From assembly GCA_963682025.1 (NCBI GenBank), contig OY821518.1, positions 221,574,868 through 221,638,867 on the forward strand: 64,000 bases of DNA, read 5' to 3'. The position numbers were made by a program, and so were the translations under genes. The notes beneath the pieces are model-generated. The model saw nothing but the letters and a program-made list of their open reading frames with translations. It had not been told where the DNA came from and made no database searches. Position 1 is the first letter of the stretch. Each line of letters begins with the position of its first letter. Source of the DNA: Cordilura impudica. Lineage: Eukaryota > Arthropoda > Insecta > Diptera > Scathophagidae. Below, in pieces: positions 44,868 to 56,000 of this stretch.

Positions 44868-47800
44868 TGAACCTTACAATTGGCAAAGAGAACATAAAAG
44901 CTCTAGTTGATTCTGGTTCAACTACTTCTATCTTGGATGAAAAAAAATTACAAAGTTATAAAAGATTCACTTTAGAAAATCCTATTCCATTTTCTTCTTT
45001 AAATGCTAGAATGGAAATTAATCGCGAAATAATAACAAAACTACCAACAGAATTTGGCGAAGATGCCACAATGTCGTGGAAACTATTTTCGTTCGAGGGC
45101 AAACAGTTTGATGCACTTTTGGGTCAGAATATTTTAAAACCTTTAGGTGCCATAATTGATATGGCTAATGAAACTTTGACTATAAATGGCAAAATAATTG
45201 AATTTTTAAAGCAGTGTCCGTTTGCTCACAGTGAAATTAACCAATTAGAAACTACGTATATTGATAAAAAGGTTTTGGAAAATTTGTTCAAAGATTTAAA
45301 TCTTGAGGAACATTTAGCTTTAGAGAATTTATTGAACTCTTATGAAGATTTAATATTTATTGAAGGGCAAACTTTAGGAAATACGAATATTGTCAAACAC
45401 CAAATTAAAACAATTAATGATAGACCGGTATATACAAAAATGTATCGTTATCCACATATACATGAGCAGGAGATTTGTAAACAAATTGACGAGATGTTGC
45501 AACATGGTATAATAAGACAGAGCAATTCGCCATATAATAGTCCTTTGTGGATAGTTCCAAAGAAAATAGATAGTTCCGGGGAGAAGAAATGGAGGATAGT
45601 GATAGATTATCGGAAACTGAATGATATAACTGTCGATGATAAGTTCCCTATCCCCAATATAGATAATATTCTCGATAAATTAGGTCGTGCCCAATATTTT
45701 TCTACCATAGATTTGGCTAAGGGCTTCCACCAAATAATTGTCAATGAGGAAGACCAATCGAAAACGGCATTCTCAACTCCCTACGGGCATTATGAATTTG
45801 TTCGGATGCCCTTTGGCCTAAAAAATGCTCCAGCCACTTTCCAAAGGCTTATTAATTTTGTTCTTCGCGACTTAATCAATAAGATCTGCGTAGTTTATTT
45901 GGATGATATTTTAATATTTTCCACTAGTTTCCAGGAGCATTTGCGTAACGTAAAAGAAGTTTTTGAGAAATTGAGAGAGGCAAATCTTAAGATACAAATT
46001 AATAAGTGCCAATTCTTTTCAAAGGAAACACTGTATTTGGGACATATTTTGACACCTGACGGAGTCAAACCCAATCCGGCGAAGGTTGATTCTATTTTAA
46101 ATCTTAAACTGCCCAATACGGTCAAGGGAATAAAATCATTTTTGAGTATGACTGGTTATTACCGGAAATTTATCAGAGACTACTCGAAAGTAGCATATCC
46201 GATGATAAGATATCTTAAAAAAGATGTCAAAATGAATACAAACGATCCTAATTTTATAAACGCTTTTGAGAAATTAAAGAAGATAATAACTGAGGCTCCG
46301 GTACTTAAGTATCCCGATTTTAAAAAGCCTTTTCAGCTTATTACAGATGCTAGCTTAAATTCACTTGGAGCTGTTTTACAGCAAAATGGGCATCCTATTT
46401 GTTTTGCTAGTAGAACCCTAAATAATCACGAGAAAAATTACTCTGCTACTGAGAAGGAGCTTTTGGCTATAGTGTGGGCCACGAATTATTTTCGGCCTTA
46501 TTTATATGGTGTCAAATTTGATATCCTTTCAGACCATCAGCCATTAAGGTGGTTATTCGTCAAATCTCAAAGTAGAGAACTGAATCCTAGGCTTTATAGG
46601 TGGATTATAAAGCTTAGCGATTTCAATCTAACAGTTAATTACATAAAGGGGAAGGATAATCAGGTCGCTGATTTTTTAAGTAGAATAAATTGCGATTCTG
46701 GAGAGATTAATGTTTTTAATGACTCCAATGGTTCACTCTATAATAATAATAATGATAGTGATATGGAGACTATTCATTCACAGGAAGAGGATATTCACGA
46801 CCATTTTGGCATTCTTGATACCATTGTAAATAGGTTCAAAACTCAGATCATTTTGACTGACAACAAGACAAGGGATATTGATATAAAACATGGCAATAAA
46901 AAGATTTATATAAATTCTAAGGAGTTAGAAAATAATTTAGATGATATTTTGGTAAGGAATATCGAAAAAGGAAAAATTGGTATTTACTCTGAGTTAAGTG
47001 ATCACAAATATAATATTTTACAAAAGAGGATAATTGAACTTTTTGGCGGCAACAATAGTGTAAAATTCATAAGATGTTCATATCATGCCATGGATATGCC
47101 GTCTGAAGATGAGACATATAAACAGATTCATCATTACCATAGGAATGAAACAGGGCATACTGGTATTAGCGAAAATTATGAGGGTTTAAAAAAGCAAATT
47201 TATATTCCAAATTTGAAAATTCTGATTCAAAAATACGTAAACAATTGCGGTGTATGTAGTAAAGCGAAATATGATCGTAATCCAGTGAAGCCAAAATTTC
47301 AACTATCTGAAACACCAAAGGATATTAGGCAAATAGTTCACATGGACATTTACACGAATTCTAAGTCAAACTTTCTGACATTTATAGATAAGTTTTCCAA
47401 ATTCGCTACGGCATATTATTTAGAAGACCGAACTAGTCAGACAATTATTGAAAAACTAAGTTTATACAAGTCGCAAATGGGTCATTTTAATAGACTGGTC
47501 TCTGACAACGAATTTAAAAGTATTAATATAAAGGACTATTTGCGAAATGAGGCAATTGAACTACATCTTGTTAAACCTAACAATCATACTGGGAATGCGG
47601 ATATAGAAAGACTACATAGTACACTCAGCGAAAAAATAAGAACGTTAACAATTGAACAAAGATCTATGAGTATTAAAAATAAAGTTAGCAAATCAATTGA
47701 ATTTTACAATAATAGCTTCCACTCCGTTATAAAAGAAAAACCCATTAATGTAGAATATGGAAATTGTAATAAGGCAAAAATACATAATACTATGGCAGCA

Positions 47801-48019
47801 AATAAACAAAGCTACATTGATAAGAGAAATGAAAATAGGGAATTTTGTATTGATCAAAGGGATGAAGGATACATAAAAAACTATAAAGCGCTTAGACATA
47901 AGGAACAGCCTAAGTTCAGGGTTAGCAACTTACAAAATGTACATAGTTCCAATGTAAAAAGGAAAACAAAGTACGATGGTGTAGTAAATACAAGACAATA
48001 TGACGAATGTACATCTTGA
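44867..48019 (+). CDS. pol: Pol polyprotein (protease, RT, RNase H, integrase)
   Basis: An uninterrupted frame of 1050 residues; it opens at a GTG, but the real product is probably a Gag-Pol fusion through a -1 shift. The aspartic protease motif LVDSGSTTS is at residue ~13. Reverse transcriptase follows with RIVIDYRKLN, FSTIDLAKGFHQI and the catalytic YLDDILIF at ~344. RNase H has LITDAS (Asp ~494) and YSATEKELLAIV. Integrase has a zinc module (His ~755/756/758 region, then CGVC at ~794-797) and the acids Asp ~827 (HMDIY), Asp ~880 (SDNEF) and Glu ~914 (DIERLHSTL), the last two 33 residues apart by my count. All catalytic residues I looked for are present. It copies the RNA to DNA and inserts it. 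A fully open frame of this length in such decayed surroundings suggests that it is young. Confidence 0.93.
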   Translation: MNLTIGKENIKALVDSGSTTSILDEKKLQSYKRFTLENPIPFSSLNARMEINREIITKLPTEFGEDATMSWKLFSFEGKQFDALLGQNILKPLGAIIDMANETLTINGKIIEFLKQCPFAHSEINQLETTYIDKKVLENLFKDLNLEEHLALENLLNSYEDLIFIEGQTLGNTNIVKHQIKTINDRPVYTKMYRYPHIHEQEICKQIDEMLQHGIIRQSNSPYNSPLWIVPKKIDSSGEKKWRIVIDYRKLNDITVDDKFPIPNIDNILDKLGRAQYFSTIDLAKGFHQIIVNEEDQSKTAFSTPYGHYEFVRMPFGLKNAPATFQRLINFVLRDLINKICVVYLDDILIFSTSFQEHLRNVKEVFEKLREANLKIQINKCQFFSKETLYLGHILTPDGVKPNPAKVDSILNLKLPNTVKGIKSFLSMTGYYRKFIRDYSKVAYPMIRYLKKDVKMNTNDPNFINAFEKLKKIITEAPVLKYPDFKKPFQLITDASLNSLGAVLQQNGHPICFASRTLNNHEKNYSATEKELLAIVWATNYFRPYLYGVKFDILSDHQPLRWLFVKSQSRELNPRLYRWIIKLSDFNLTVNYIKGKDNQVADFLSRINCDSGEINVFNDSNGSLYNNNNDSDMETIHSQEEDIHDHFGILDTIVNRFKTQIILTDNKTRDIDIKHGNKKIYINSKELENNLDDILVRNIEKGKIGIYSELSDHKYNILQKRIIELFGGNNSVKFIRCSYHAMDMPSEDETYKQIHHYHRNETGHTGISENYEGLKKQIYIPNLKILIQKYVNNCGVCSKAKYDRNPVKPKFQLSETPKDIRQIVHMDIYTNSKSNFLTFIDKFSKFATAYYLEDRTSQTIIEKLSLYKSQMGHFNRLVSDNEFKSINIKDYLRNEAIELHLVKPNNHTGNADIERLHSTLSEKIRTLTIEQRSMSIKNKVSKSIEFYNNSFHSVIKEKPINVEYGNCNKAKIHNTMAANKQSYIDKRNENREFCIDQRDEGYIKNYKALRHKEQPKFRVSNLQNVHSSNVKRKTKYDGVVNTRQYDECTS

Positions 48020-48460
48020 AAACAATTGAATTATTTTATTAAATGTATTAAATATTATAAATAAATATAAAATAAATAAAAAAATAATAATAATAATTTA
48101 CAATAAAAAAATTTATTTCAAAATGATAATAATATTGTAACTTACTTTTAGACATACTATTATTTAATGTATCTAAATTTTAATACCTCTGTATTAATGT
48201 AATATTTATTTAATTTCTGTTTATAAAAAAAAATAAGAAAATCAAATTGATTAATTAAAAGAGAAAACAATTGAAGAAATACAGTTTTTATTCGGTTTTT
48301 AATTGCATTATTTTTATATAATTTTAAAACAGAGAATTAAAAAAAAAAAAATATATGTATATAAAATAAAATAAGAATTAAGTGTTTATTATAAAAAAAA
48401 AGAAAAAATAAATTTAAAAATTTCTATATATTTTAAGGACTCAGGAGAGTCTGTAGTTTA

Positions 48461-48470
48461 ATAGGGGGGT
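48461..48470 (+). promoter_or_regulatory. polypurine tract
   Basis: ATAGGGGGGT lies immediately before the 3' LTR. A G-run at this position is the expected plus-strand primer. Confidence 0.8.
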
Positions 48471-48684
48471 AGTTACGATAAACTATTGTCATTTAATGCT
48501 CTAGTTCTTTACCCCTTTTCACCTTTCACTCTCTTTCTTATTTCTGTATAGCTGTTAAGTTAGTTTTAAGAATTTGTTGTATAAGCTTCAATTTATAATT
48601 TTATGTTAAGTTAATGACAGTTGTAAATGAATTCTTGATTAATAAACATTGACATTTAAATATTGTGTTGAATAATTTATAAGT
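48471..48684 (+). repeat. 3' LTR
   Basis: Same 214 bp as 43014-43227, read base by base without finding a mismatch. Followed by TGTG. Confidence 0.93.
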
Positions 48685-48688
48685 TGTG

Positions 48689-49000
48689 TTCAAGCTTATA
48701 TACATAATAGGCATTATATCCGTCATTTTTTGGTGTTTCACCGTCATTGAAGAAAATATTACAACAAGAGCATTTAGTCTCTATTTTCGCAAGAGTATCA
48801 AAGAATAAATAATTGTTTTTTCTCGTATCTTATTTATTGAATATTCACTTATATAATATGAACTAACAATAAGTGTTCAAATCTTAAAACTAAAATTAAG
48901 AATAAAGTCCAGCCAGTGCCAGACAAAAATTTCATTTGTTCATATATTAAAAAAATATATATAATAAAAAATAATAATCATTGAATAGTTTTAGTTAACC
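48689..49000. other. no gene seen
   Basis: AT-rich spacer between the LTR element and the jockey relic; this was one locus with 42600-43013 before the LTR insertion. Confidence 0.4.
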
Positions 49001-50057
49001 AGGTCCCCCGTGGCTCTTCCAGTCTTCTTAAATATCTTTGAGCATATTCAAGTCCGAGCGTATATTGGAATTTCTCACATACCATGGTGCGCCAGTTATT
49101 ATTCTTAAAATATTATTCTGCTTTCTTTGAATTTTCTCTATATTGGAAGCAGAGGCATTGCCCCAGAGTTGACCTCCATATGACCATATTGGCTTTATAA
49201 TCGAAATGTATAACAAAAGTTTACAATCTAGGCTAAGTTTAAAGTTTCTTCCAATTAACCAATTGAGTTCAATAGTTTTTAATTTCATCTGGGTTAACTT
49301 CGCTTCTATGTGATTTTTCCACGTGAAACGACGGTCAAGATGTATTCCTAGATATTGAACGTTATCGTGTTGTGGTACGTTATGATTATTTATTTGAATT
49401 AATGGACAAGGTTCTCTTCTTAGCGTGAAAGTAACATGTATGCATATTTGCTCATTCACCTTAATCTTCCACTTTTTTAGCCAGGTCTCTAATTCATTGA
49501 TATGATTTTGCAATATTTTATAGTTTGTGGTGTGCTCATAAAATCATTTTCTTTAATTTTAAATTTTCGCTTTGTAATATAGCTCTCGAGTAACTTGTGT
49601 GTATTGGAGGATAAAATAGTTTTAACCTTAAAGAGTAAACCTGCATGCCAAACTTTATCAAAGGCTTGTGAAACATCAATAAAAAGTGCGGATCAATACT
49701 TCTTCTCTTCGTAGGCCCTTTGCAATTCACTTACCTGTCAAAGAACTTGTTCAATAGCGCCATGTTGTTTTTGAAAGCCAAATTGATGAGCTGGAATAGA
49801 GTTGTTTTGTGTTACAGCTGTGTTTAATTTATTTACGAGTAATTTTTCGAAAAGCTTTGATAAATTGGATAAATGTCTGATAGGCAGGCCTATACGATTC
49901 GACTTTCGTGTGATCTTTTCCTGGCTTGGGTATCGTTTTAACGAGAGAAACTTTCCATTCTGGGGGATAATATTCTAGGCGTAATATACATAGCATTGAA
50001 AATAAAAAGAATAATTCTAACTCTAAAAGTATTAAAAATTTAACCATATTTAATTTT
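49001..50057 (-). pseudogene. jockey-type non-LTR retrotransposon, second copy
   Basis: Minus-strand pieces in order: EYYPPEWKVSLVKTIPKPGK and VESYRP (RT start), PAHQFGFQKQHGAIEQ, FIDVSQAFDKVWHAGLL, RKFKIKENDFMSTPQTI, then directly LQNHINELETWLKKWKIKV, QYLGIHLDRRFTWKNHI and WSYGGQLWGNAS (carboxyl region, open frame 49028-49513, 161 residues). The junction STPQTI to LQNHIN skips the GVPQGS and YADD blocks, so the catalytic centre is deleted. Frames shift at several points. The upstream end stops at a HINE-A (50058). It is related to, but not the same as, the 13247-20060 copy. Confidence 0.85.
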
Positions 50058-50812
50058 TATACCCTATACCACTATGTGGTTTGGGTATAATGACTTTGTG
50101 CTGCTGTTTGTAACAACCAAAAATATTTGACCTAGACCCATCTTTAATTATACCGATCGAATCAGAATCATTTTCTGAATTGATTTAACAATGTCCGTCC
50201 GTCCGTCTGTCCGTCCGTCTGTGTGTCCATGTAAAGCTTGTAATCAAACTGCAGGTCGCAAATATGAATATGTTTTGATGAAATTTGGTATATAACCTTT
50301 AATCTGCCATGGGATGAAAGCTGTTGAAATTGGTGAGAATCGGTCCATGTTCAGACCTAGCACCCATACAAATTACCCATATGAAATCGACATAAATTGC
50401 CATAAGATCCAAATTGTCATATAGATCTTACTCAAATTGGGTTTGTCCACAAATGATCCCTTTGACCCCATATAGAGCTGCTTCCCGATCTTCACTTAAA
50501 TCTATTAAAAAACAAAAATATTGCACTGATTCTTCTCAAATTTTGTTTGTATATATATTTCCAAAATACAAGAGACTTTACCAAACATGATCAGGATCGG
50601 TCCATTTTTGGATCTAGTCCCTTTATAGATATAGCATCCGATATAAACTTTTTCATATCTGCAGCCAAAAAAATTAATAAAAATCCCACTCAAATTTGGT
50701 TTTTGCTTATTTTCAATGTCCAGTTAGTTGGGCCTAAGAGATAGGGTTTCTAAAAGGATGGTATAGGGTATCGTATAGTCGGTCTAGACCGACTATAAAT
50801 TTCTTACTTGTT
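50058..50812 (+). mobile_element. HINE-A, full-length copy
   Basis: Sense copy with TATACCCTATACCACTATG, a GTCCGTCCGTCTGTCCGTCC core near 50193, and the palindrome with TTTCTTACTTGTT at the end. It replaces or abuts the 5' side of the jockey relic. Confidence 0.9.
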
Positions 50813-52624
50813 TTATTTAATATCATCTTTTTTACTAAATTTTAGTTGTTACTTTTCTCGACTTTCCACGGTATTGGCAAGATGGATATGAAAAAACTAA
50901 AACCTTTTTGTCCAAAAAAAAAAATTGAGTGTTCGTACTGTAGAGCAAATATAAGTATATCCTTATTCACAAATTTTTAAAATATAATTACAAAACAAAT
51001 ATATATCTGTAAAATTTAAGCATGTTCACGAAAAAAAAGTTTAACATACCCAAAAATGGTTCCCCACTAACGTTCAACTTACGGCTATTTACACAGATTC
51101 ACATGTTATCTTAAAATATTTTGAGAATTAAACCAAGATTTTTGGTGATGTTTGTCGAACTAAAAACTTACCTGAAATCTTGTTGACGTTACTAGATATA
51201 AATATTTTTTCAACAATTACATAAAATTACATAAAAAATATAAAAATTCAAAAATAACGATTTGTATGTGTGACAGTGTTGTATCTTCTGAGATAAATAC
51301 GAAGTAGAAGGTGCGGGGTATAAAACTCATTATTAAACATACTGATCGTAGCACTGACTCTACGTGAATGTGTTAAAGTGCATGACCAAAAAGTGAAAGT
51401 ACGAGTTTATGTGAGACAGAAGCAGGTTCTAACCTCACGGCTACCCTAAACAGAAAAGCTTCATATAGAAACAATCTAATCTGAAATGCCAGAAACCGGT
51501 AAGAATAGTAGTTATGATTTTTAACATAACGCCACTATTAAAAACTCTGTTTTTATTTGGAAACTGAATATCTACCTGGTTCATCATTCCATTTTGAGAA
51601 ACTTTTTTATTACTATATATTATCTGGATTTAAATTTTTAAACTTTATGTACGTAACTCATTATGTTTTCCTTCGAAATACTTCTGCGATATGTTATGGT
51701 TATCAGTGAAATCTTCTGGATTCATAAATATAAGCTTATGGCCATATATAGAAAATCTGAAGGTGGCTTGCTATTTTGTTAACCGATTTTTTCATTACTA
51801 GCAAATGTCATGAAAAGCCCTCTCAATTGCTGCAAATAAAGCCAAAGTGTATTACTTGTTCTTATTCTTTTTTGCCATTTTTTTTTACATTTTTCATAAG
51901 AAAATTCGAAAATAAAGTTCAGTTTTTATTTATTTTTTTGCTAGGTTTACAGAAAGCAATATAGTTTTTCGTAAGACAGCCTTACTTATTGTGGTTTCAA
52001 CTCACAGTTTATCATACGATAAGCTGGTTTATTAAAAACTCTTACAACAAAACGCGACCCTTTATTAATTTAGTAAACAAAGCGATCAAAGAGTAATAGC
52101 CTCTTTCCTTTAGAGCTCAATACTTGCTTGTTCGTCCTTTATACAATGTTCACTCATCTGTTGTGTGTTTTTTTATTATTATAAATTTTTTATACCTTTC
52201 TAATTCGTTTCTGTGTTTCGTGCTGTGTGTACCAAACAAAAATCAAAAATATAGCAAAACATTTATTTTTATATAAACTAAGAAATGGCAAAAAAAAAAA
52301 ATACACATACACTCAGCGAGTGAAGAGAAAACCGTAGCAACCAAATGTTTATGAAAAGTTTTATAAGCACATGAAATATTAACCCAAGGTTTTTGTGAAC
52401 CCAAAAACAAAAAAAGTTTTCTTTTTGTTTTAATTTATATCGAATTTATTGAACCATTTATAAGTCGGAAAGGTAGTTTTATCATTAATAGTATTTGACC
52501 ACTGAAAATTATAAATTTTATTATACTTTAACTAATTTTTATACACGTTTTTTGTACTTATGAACGTTTACAATCGTTTCGCCACTGTTAGAAGTTGAGT
52601 TGAAGCGATGCTTTTTATTTATGG
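50813..52624. other. no gene seen
   Basis: 1.8 kb of AT-rich DNA. I find neither a supported ORF nor a repeat shared with the rest of the window. Candidate unique sequence. Confidence 0.4.
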
Positions 52625-52760
52625 TACCCTACACACTACTATGGTATATATATATATCAGGTATATATCAGTTTACATATAGTTTTGATTCTTATAAAAG
52701 GAGAAGTCGATTTAGTGATGTTCGTCTGCCTGTATGTCTGTTGAAAGCATCCTCCTGTCC
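52625..52760 (+). mobile_element. degenerate HINE-B 5' part
   Basis: ACCCTACACACTACTATGG, a TATATATATATAT run, GATTCTTATAAAAGG and GTTCGTCTGCCTGTATGTCTG TTGAAAGCA follow HINE-B order with many changes. Confidence 0.5.
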
Positions 52761-53007
52761 GCAATAGGCTGAGTAGGTAGTACTACGTAGACTCAAAACT
52801 TTCGCCTTAATCTGCCGCAGTTAGCTGTTGCATTTGGAATCTCTACGCCCAACAGCCGAGGAAATATTGCCAAAGATACTCCAATCTAACTTCATAAAAA
52901 AAACTAAAAATAGTGAAAAATAGTGCATAGCGATATTTGTAAACAAGGTATACACATTTTTAATTGCTTGTTACCTTTTTTTGTACACGTGAATAAGAAG
53001 AAGCAAA

Positions 53008-53822
53008 AACAATTAAGAAAATTATAGTCGGTCTAGACCGACTATACGATACCCTATACCATGATTTAGAGACCCTATATCTTCGGCCCAACTAATTGGA
53101 TATAGAAAATAAGCATAAACCAAATTTAAGTGCCATTGTTATTAATTTTTTTGGCTGCAGATATGAAAAAGTTCATATCGGGTGCTATATTTATATGGGG
53201 ACTAGGTCGAAAAATGGACCGATCCTACCTATATTTGGTAAAGTCAGTTATATTTTGAAAAAATATACACAAACCAAATTTGAGAAAAATCTGTGCAATA
53301 TTTTTGTGTTTTGATAGATTTAAGTGAGGATCGGGAAGCAGCTCTATATGGGGTCTATAACTAAGAGTTGTCCCATAGGGATCATTTTTGGACTACTAAT
53401 TATTGGATGTAATAAGCACATAAAAACCCAATTTGACTAATTTATATGACTAATTTATATGATAATTTGGATCTTATGGCAATTTATGTTGATTTCATAA
53501 GGGTCATTTGTGTGGGGGCTAGGTCTGAACACGGACCGATTCTCACCAATTTCAATAGCGTTCATCCTATGGCCGGTAAAAGCTTTTATATCAAATTTCA
53601 TCAAAATATATTCATATTTGCGACCTGCAGTTTGATTAAAAGCTTTACATGGACGCACAGACGGACGGACGGACGGACGGACGGACATCGTTAAATCGAA
53701 TCAGATAATGATTCTGATCCGATCGGTATAATAAAAGATGGGTCTAGGTCAAATATTTTTGGTAGTTACAAACAGCAGCACAAAGTCATTATACCCAAAC
53801 CACATAGTGGTATAGAGTATAA
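53008..53822 (-). mobile_element. HINE-A, full-length copy
   Basis: Antisense copy: the palindrome near 53027-53046, a GACGGACGGACGGACGGACG core at 53658-53685, and CCACATAGTGGTATAGAGTAT at the right end. It lies 42 bp from an oppositely oriented copy. Confidence 0.9.
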
Positions 53823-53863
53823 AAATGTAATTAATAGGTAAATAGATAGACAGATTTCTTTAC

Positions 53864-54630
53864 TATACCGTATACCGCTATGTGGTTTGGGTATAATGAC
53901 TTTATGCTGCTGTTTGTAACTACTAAAAATATTTGACCTAGGCCCATCTTTTATTATACCGATTATACAGACGGACAGACGTCTGTGTGTCCATGTAGAC
54001 TTTGTAATCAAACTACAGGTCACAAATATGAATGTATTTTGATGAAATTTGTTATATAAGCTTTCGTCGGCTACAGAATGAACGCTATTGATATTGGTGA
54101 AATTCGGTCCATGTTCAGATCTACTCCCCATACAAATGACACCTATGAAATCGACATAAATTGCCATAAGATCCAAATTATCATATAGATCCCAGTCAAA
54201 TTGGGTTCGTATGTGTTTGTTATATCCATTAATTAGTATTCCAAAAATAATTTCTATAGGACAATTCTTAGACAATTCTTAGGCCCCATATAGAGCTGCT
54301 TCCCGATCTTCACTTAAATCTATCAAAAAACAAAAATATTGCACGGATTCTTTTCAAATTTTGTTTGTAAATATTTTTTCAAAATACCAGAGACTTTACC
54401 AAGCATGGTCAGGATCGGTCCATTTTTGCGCCTAGTCCCCATATAGATATATCATCCGATATGAACTTTTTGATATCTGCAGCCAAAGAAATTAATAAAA
54501 ATCCCACTCAAATTTGGTTTATGCTTATTTTCTATATCCAGTTAGTTGGGCCTGAGAGATAGGGTCTCTAAACGCATGGTATAGGGTATCGTATAGTCGG
54601 TCTAGACCGACTATAATTTTCTTACTTGTT
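53864..54630 (+). mobile_element. HINE-A, full-length copy, core lost
   Basis: Sense copy, with TATACCGTATACCGCTATG at the start. The usual GTCC array is reduced to AGACGGACAGACGTCTGTG (about 53968), and the 3' palindrome is intact at about 54592-54613. With its left neighbour it forms a large inverted pair of about 1.6 kb. Confidence 0.88.
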
Positions 54631-54649
54631 TTATACTTAATTTATTGTA

Positions 54650-56000
54650 GCTGATGAAGTATTTAAGTCCTGTAAATTTTTAAATGCCCAGTCTTTCATC
54701 CAGCTTTTTTGTCGCATTTATTTACTGCGTTTTTTTGTCAATCCTTTCTTGGCGTTACTAGGTTCAGCTGTTGATTTCGCTTCAGGTTTATTTGTTGGCT
54801 TTGGAAAGAAATCGCATTGAATAGAGGCAGAAAACTTTTTCAGCTTGAGTTTTCCATCGACAAACGGTATAAAAGCATGGTATTGAGCGGTGCAATCGAT
54901 TGTTACCGCAGCATCGAATCTGCTCTTCAGTGTTTTCAATCTTTCGTGATGATCCTCTTTGCTACTAAAAGCTATTTTAGTTTCCTTACAATAATTCTTT
55001 GCCCAATGAAATAAAGCAGTCACATCTAAGATGCGATCTTGATGAGAGCGCTGCATTTCCTTTAAGGTTTACTCTAATACCATCACATGATCCTTTACCA
55101 TGAGCAATAGGATGAAAATGCCACTCAGCTGGCATTCCAAAATCTTTTTTACGTGCCATAAGATTTGCGAAGCTCCGTCCGGAACGTAGTATACCTTCTT
55201 TACTGTAAATTTAGATTTTAGATATTTTAGTATTATCTTCTGGTACTCATAAACTGCAACGGTATCATGTTTTAAATCGTCGGATATGATTGCCATACTT
55301 TTGTGTTCCAGTTTTTCATCTTTCATGTAGTAAATAACTACTGTGAATATAGTTGCTTGGTCGTTATTGAAGTGGAATACTTATATGGCATCCTGAAGAA
55401 CATATTTATAGTTTTCTGCGAAATCATATGAAATAACGAATTCACCAGACTTCAAATGTATCTTCAAATCTTTGAAGAATGACCATTGCTCTTTGACTAA
55501 AAAGTCATGGGTTCTCAATCGCAATCCTGTACACATTTCTTCCACAAAATCATCCACATTTAAAATGATTGTTTTCAATGTGCATCTGTCAGTCTGAATC
55601 CAAGAATCAAATTTTACCTCCTCTATATACTCTCGATCTAAAGAGTTGATTAAATTTTCTTTGATGAATGTGGTTTTCGGGCAATTGGTACATTCACCTA
55701 AGTGGCAAGAAGTTGTTGCATTAGGACACTTAGTCAATTTAAGGCAATCGCGGTAATCGTGTAAATCATCTGCCGAATCATCTGCTGAATACTTTAAGTT
55801 GATTTCCTTCAACATCAGTTTAACATTTTCATGGTAAATGAGTTCTGTATGAGTTCCGCTGCTTCCTGCCAAAACGCAATGTTTTGGCCTCATTTGGGTA
55901 AATTTTGTGAAACCAATTTTAACATCCTCGTGTTCAGATTGAAATGTTGCAAATAACTCTTTCAGGTAGCAGAGAACCATTCTCTTCTGTTATGTTATGA
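54650..56000 (-). pseudogene. transposon-type ORF with CDFAEN/AEWHF-like motifs, broken
   Basis: Three minus-strand pieces. The first (55381-55980) has MRPKHCVLAGSSGTHTELIY, a cysteine-rich CPNATTSCHLGECTNCPKT, WIQTDRCTLKTI and ISYDFAENYKYVLQDA. The second (55069-55326) has ISDDLKHDTVAVYEYQK and VYYVPDGASQ. A shifted frame near 55110 reads AEWHFHPIAHGKGSCDGI. The third (54718-55056) follows in another frame. I know this order of motifs from multicopy ORFs in arthropod and cnidarian genomes; the spaced acidic residues (DFAEN, DGASQ, SCDG) look like a nuclease core. I cannot name the superfamily. Between VLQDA and ISDD a stretch is shortened. There is no host-gene context. Confidence 0.6.

Larger units (their letters stand above)
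43014..48684 (+). mobile_element. gypsy/17.6-like LTR retrotransposon, complete
   Basis: A 5671-bp element with two 214-bp LTRs, a primer-binding site, gag, pol, and a polypurine tract, flanked by the 4-bp direct repeat TGTG (43010-43013 and 48685-48688). Order in pol (protease, reverse transcriptase, RNase H, integrase) is that of the Ty3/gypsy group. The LTRs begin AGTTA, as in several errantivirus-like fly elements. There is no envelope-type third ORF between pol and the 3' LTR: the 450 bp after pol are AT-rich and without an open frame of note. Identical LTRs by eye and undisturbed frames suggest a recent insertion. Confidence 0.93.

Noticed and set aside
45895..46125. minus-strand frame inside pol
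   Set aside because: Shadow of the reverse transcriptase frame.
48020..48460. env-like third ORF of the LTR element
   Set aside because: The segment is only about 440 bp, extremely AT-rich, and has no open frame with signal peptide or membrane segment.
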